A DNA stretch of 64,000 bases from Daphnia carinata (lineage: Eukaryota > Arthropoda > Branchiopoda > Diplostraca > Daphniidae). Below, piece by piece: positions 62,955 to 64,000 of this stretch; the first letter of the stretch is position 1; each line of letters starts with the position of its first letter. The position numbers were made by a program, and so were the translations under genes. Where the stretch lies: NCBI RefSeq assembly GCF_022539665.2, contig NC_081339.1, positions 682,001-746,000 on the forward strand, given 5' to 3'. The notes under the pieces are model-generated. The model did not search any database and had not been told where the DNA came from. It saw only the letters and a list, made by a program, of their open reading frames with translations.

Positions 62955-63080
62955 ATTCCTGCTACATCTGTGCAATTTGAACAACGGTTTTCAAGTGCTT
63001 CGGAATTAATATCGGTGGGTAGAAACCGTTTGAACCCAAATAATGTCAACATGCCTTTATATTTTAACAAACATACATAG
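62955..63080 (+). pseudogene. hAT transposase C-terminal dimerisation segment
   Basis: The frame gives IPATSVQFEQRFSSASELIS then VGRNRLNPNNVNMPLYFNKH and stops with TAG at 63078. This is the last conserved block of hAT transposases (IPATS..SER.FS..., R..L....V..L.FL..N), used for dimerisation. The catalytic RNase H-like part is not recognisable upstream. The usual Ser-Glu-Arg is changed to Phe-Glu-Gln. Confidence 0.85.
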
Positions 63081-63179
63081 AAATGTAAATTTTTTTGTTT
63101 AATTCTTGTGTTCATTATTATTGTTTGCATAAAAATTTATTATGTATTAAAGTAAATACCACTGTTGGCATAAAGTGCT

Positions 63180-63860
63180 CATTTCTGCAAAATGGGCTAT
63201 GTAAAATTTAAAATTATCACCGATTTGTACTTTCGGACGACCATTTATCAGAGACTTTATGATAACCAATTAAAAAGCAAAAATAAATCCTGTGACAGCG
63301 ATCTAACTGTCGCCGTCTGGAACACCGTACCAGGATGGATTTCAGATTTATTTACTACTAATTTCAGGGCTGCCAATCCAATTAATAACTTTTTTATATA
63401 TCATATTACCAATTATAAACAACAAATAGAGAAAATATTGCACCGTTGAACACCATTTTGTACATCCCGTTCAAAAAACATACAAAAATTGCTCTCCAAT
63501 ATCCAAAATAGTGTAAAATAGATGTTTTTATTCGGATTATACTCGGTAATCGTAATTCCTAAATCTTCGTCCACTTTGCCATGTATATCTGACAAAATTA
63601 GTAAGGTAGTAATTATGATGGCTAGTATCGATACAAAATATATACGACGAATATATAATACTTTCGTCGTCTAGTCTATTTTACGATGCTACGCAGTCAA
63701 GTTTTTATTATTCACGGGGAAAGGGGGTTGCCATCAAAATTGAACAATCCTTTTATATTTCTAACATACTTCTATGTACATTAGAAAAAATACAGGACCG
63801 TTTCGCCACCTCTTCTGAACAAATTTTTGAAACGCTTTTATGCAATTTTTTTCACCTACA
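63180..63860 (+). repeat. hAT 3' noncoding repeat unit like 51843-53915
   Basis: GTATCGATACAAAATATATACGACG near 63625, TCGTCGTCTAGTC, CGATGCTACGCAGT and GGTTGCCATCAAA match units of the non-autonomous hAT element (53160-53300). A tRNA-like module CTTCGTCCACTTTGCCATG lies at about 63562. It directly follows the hAT transposase end. Confidence 0.7.
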
Positions 63861-64000
63861 GTACCCTCCAAAAGTGTCCGAACACTAGGGGTTTTTGGGG
63901 CCATTTTACATGGCGTCTTGTGGCGGAAGGAGCCTAGCGCGAATGGAAAAAAGGGATAGAAAAAATGAAGATAAAAAAATAAAAAAATGTCCCGGTGTTA
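63859..64000 (+). mobile_element. Tc1/mariner-like terminus, cut by window edge
   Basis: TACAGTACCCTCCAAAAGTGTCCGAACAC is typical of Tc1/pogo inverted ends (CAGT...CCAAAAGT.T.CG.ACAC) next to a TA. Only the left end is in view. Confidence 0.5.

Noticed and set aside
1..64000. Bacterial or phage origin, or a free virus genome
   Set aside because: Spliceosomal-type introns, many decayed eukaryotic transposon families and target-site duplications show integrated elements in an animal genome.

Overview
The window reads as a transposon graveyard in an invertebrate animal genome, most likely an arthropod. The evidence is the mix of element families: BEL/Pao, several Ty3/Gypsy lineages (two or three with envelope-like genes), P-element/THAP9-like, Tc1/mariner, hAT and Helitron. 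Short introns with GT-AG borders are also present. No rRNA, no standard functional tRNA, no CRISPR and no bacterial operon structure is visible. Small crustaceans such as Daphnia would fit, but the species is an inference.

Layout. 1-355 is a plus-strand BEL integrase piece, joined head to head with a minus-strand BEL gag/protease/RT remnant (about 284-2640). 3170-3617 is a Tc1/mariner transposase remnant. It is split by Gypsy-A (3622-12537, minus strand), a nearly complete, very young, env-bearing Ty3/Gypsy element with 394-395 bp LTRs and an ATAT target duplication. 12540-17500 holds decayed pieces: an exon-like ORF, SINE-like repeats and an old minus-strand coding relic. 17560-23540 is Gypsy-B, an old plus-strand env-bearing relative of Gypsy-A. 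24056-31023 is BEL-2 (minus strand), with two apparently identical 394 bp LTRs, a TTTGC target duplication and a gag-pol open except for one TAG. 31240-33760 contains diverged protein-like repeats and a basic, repeat-rich ORF. 33850-46334 is a composite around Gypsy-C (plus strand). It was invaded by a P-element-like transposase gene (35770-37110) and by two inverted 1.0 kb MITEs (37559-38560 and 40872-41872). Downstream of its integrase lie env-like sequence, a Thr-rich mucin-like stretch and an ankyrin-repeat ORF, ending at a polypurine tract and LTR. 46840-48200 carries dispersed repeats and another Gypsy integrase scrap. 49050-50950 has several exon-like pieces of an unrecognised minus-strand gene. 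51186 to about 61550 is a Helitron (minus strand) with Rep and Pif1-like helicase remains. It is interrupted by a 2,073 bp non-autonomous hAT (51843-53915) and by Gypsy-D (54676 to about 58905). 61700-64000 has a local duplication, palindromic AGTCCTATTTCTC arrays, a tRNA-derived SINE, the C-terminus of a hAT transposase and a Tc1-like terminus.

How the parts fit together. The insertions can be ordered by nesting: Tc1 remnant before Gypsy-A; Gypsy-C before the MITEs; Helitron before the hAT and Gypsy-D. In three places (MITE-2 in the Gypsy-C integrase, the hAT in the Helitron helicase, BEL-2 in an older repeat) removing the insert plus one target copy rejoins the older sequence. The most unusual items are the ankyrin-repeat ORF just upstream of the Gypsy-C 3' LTR, the hAT element built from about six tandem tRNA-like modules, and the 65-bp tandem repeats in the Gypsy-A leader.
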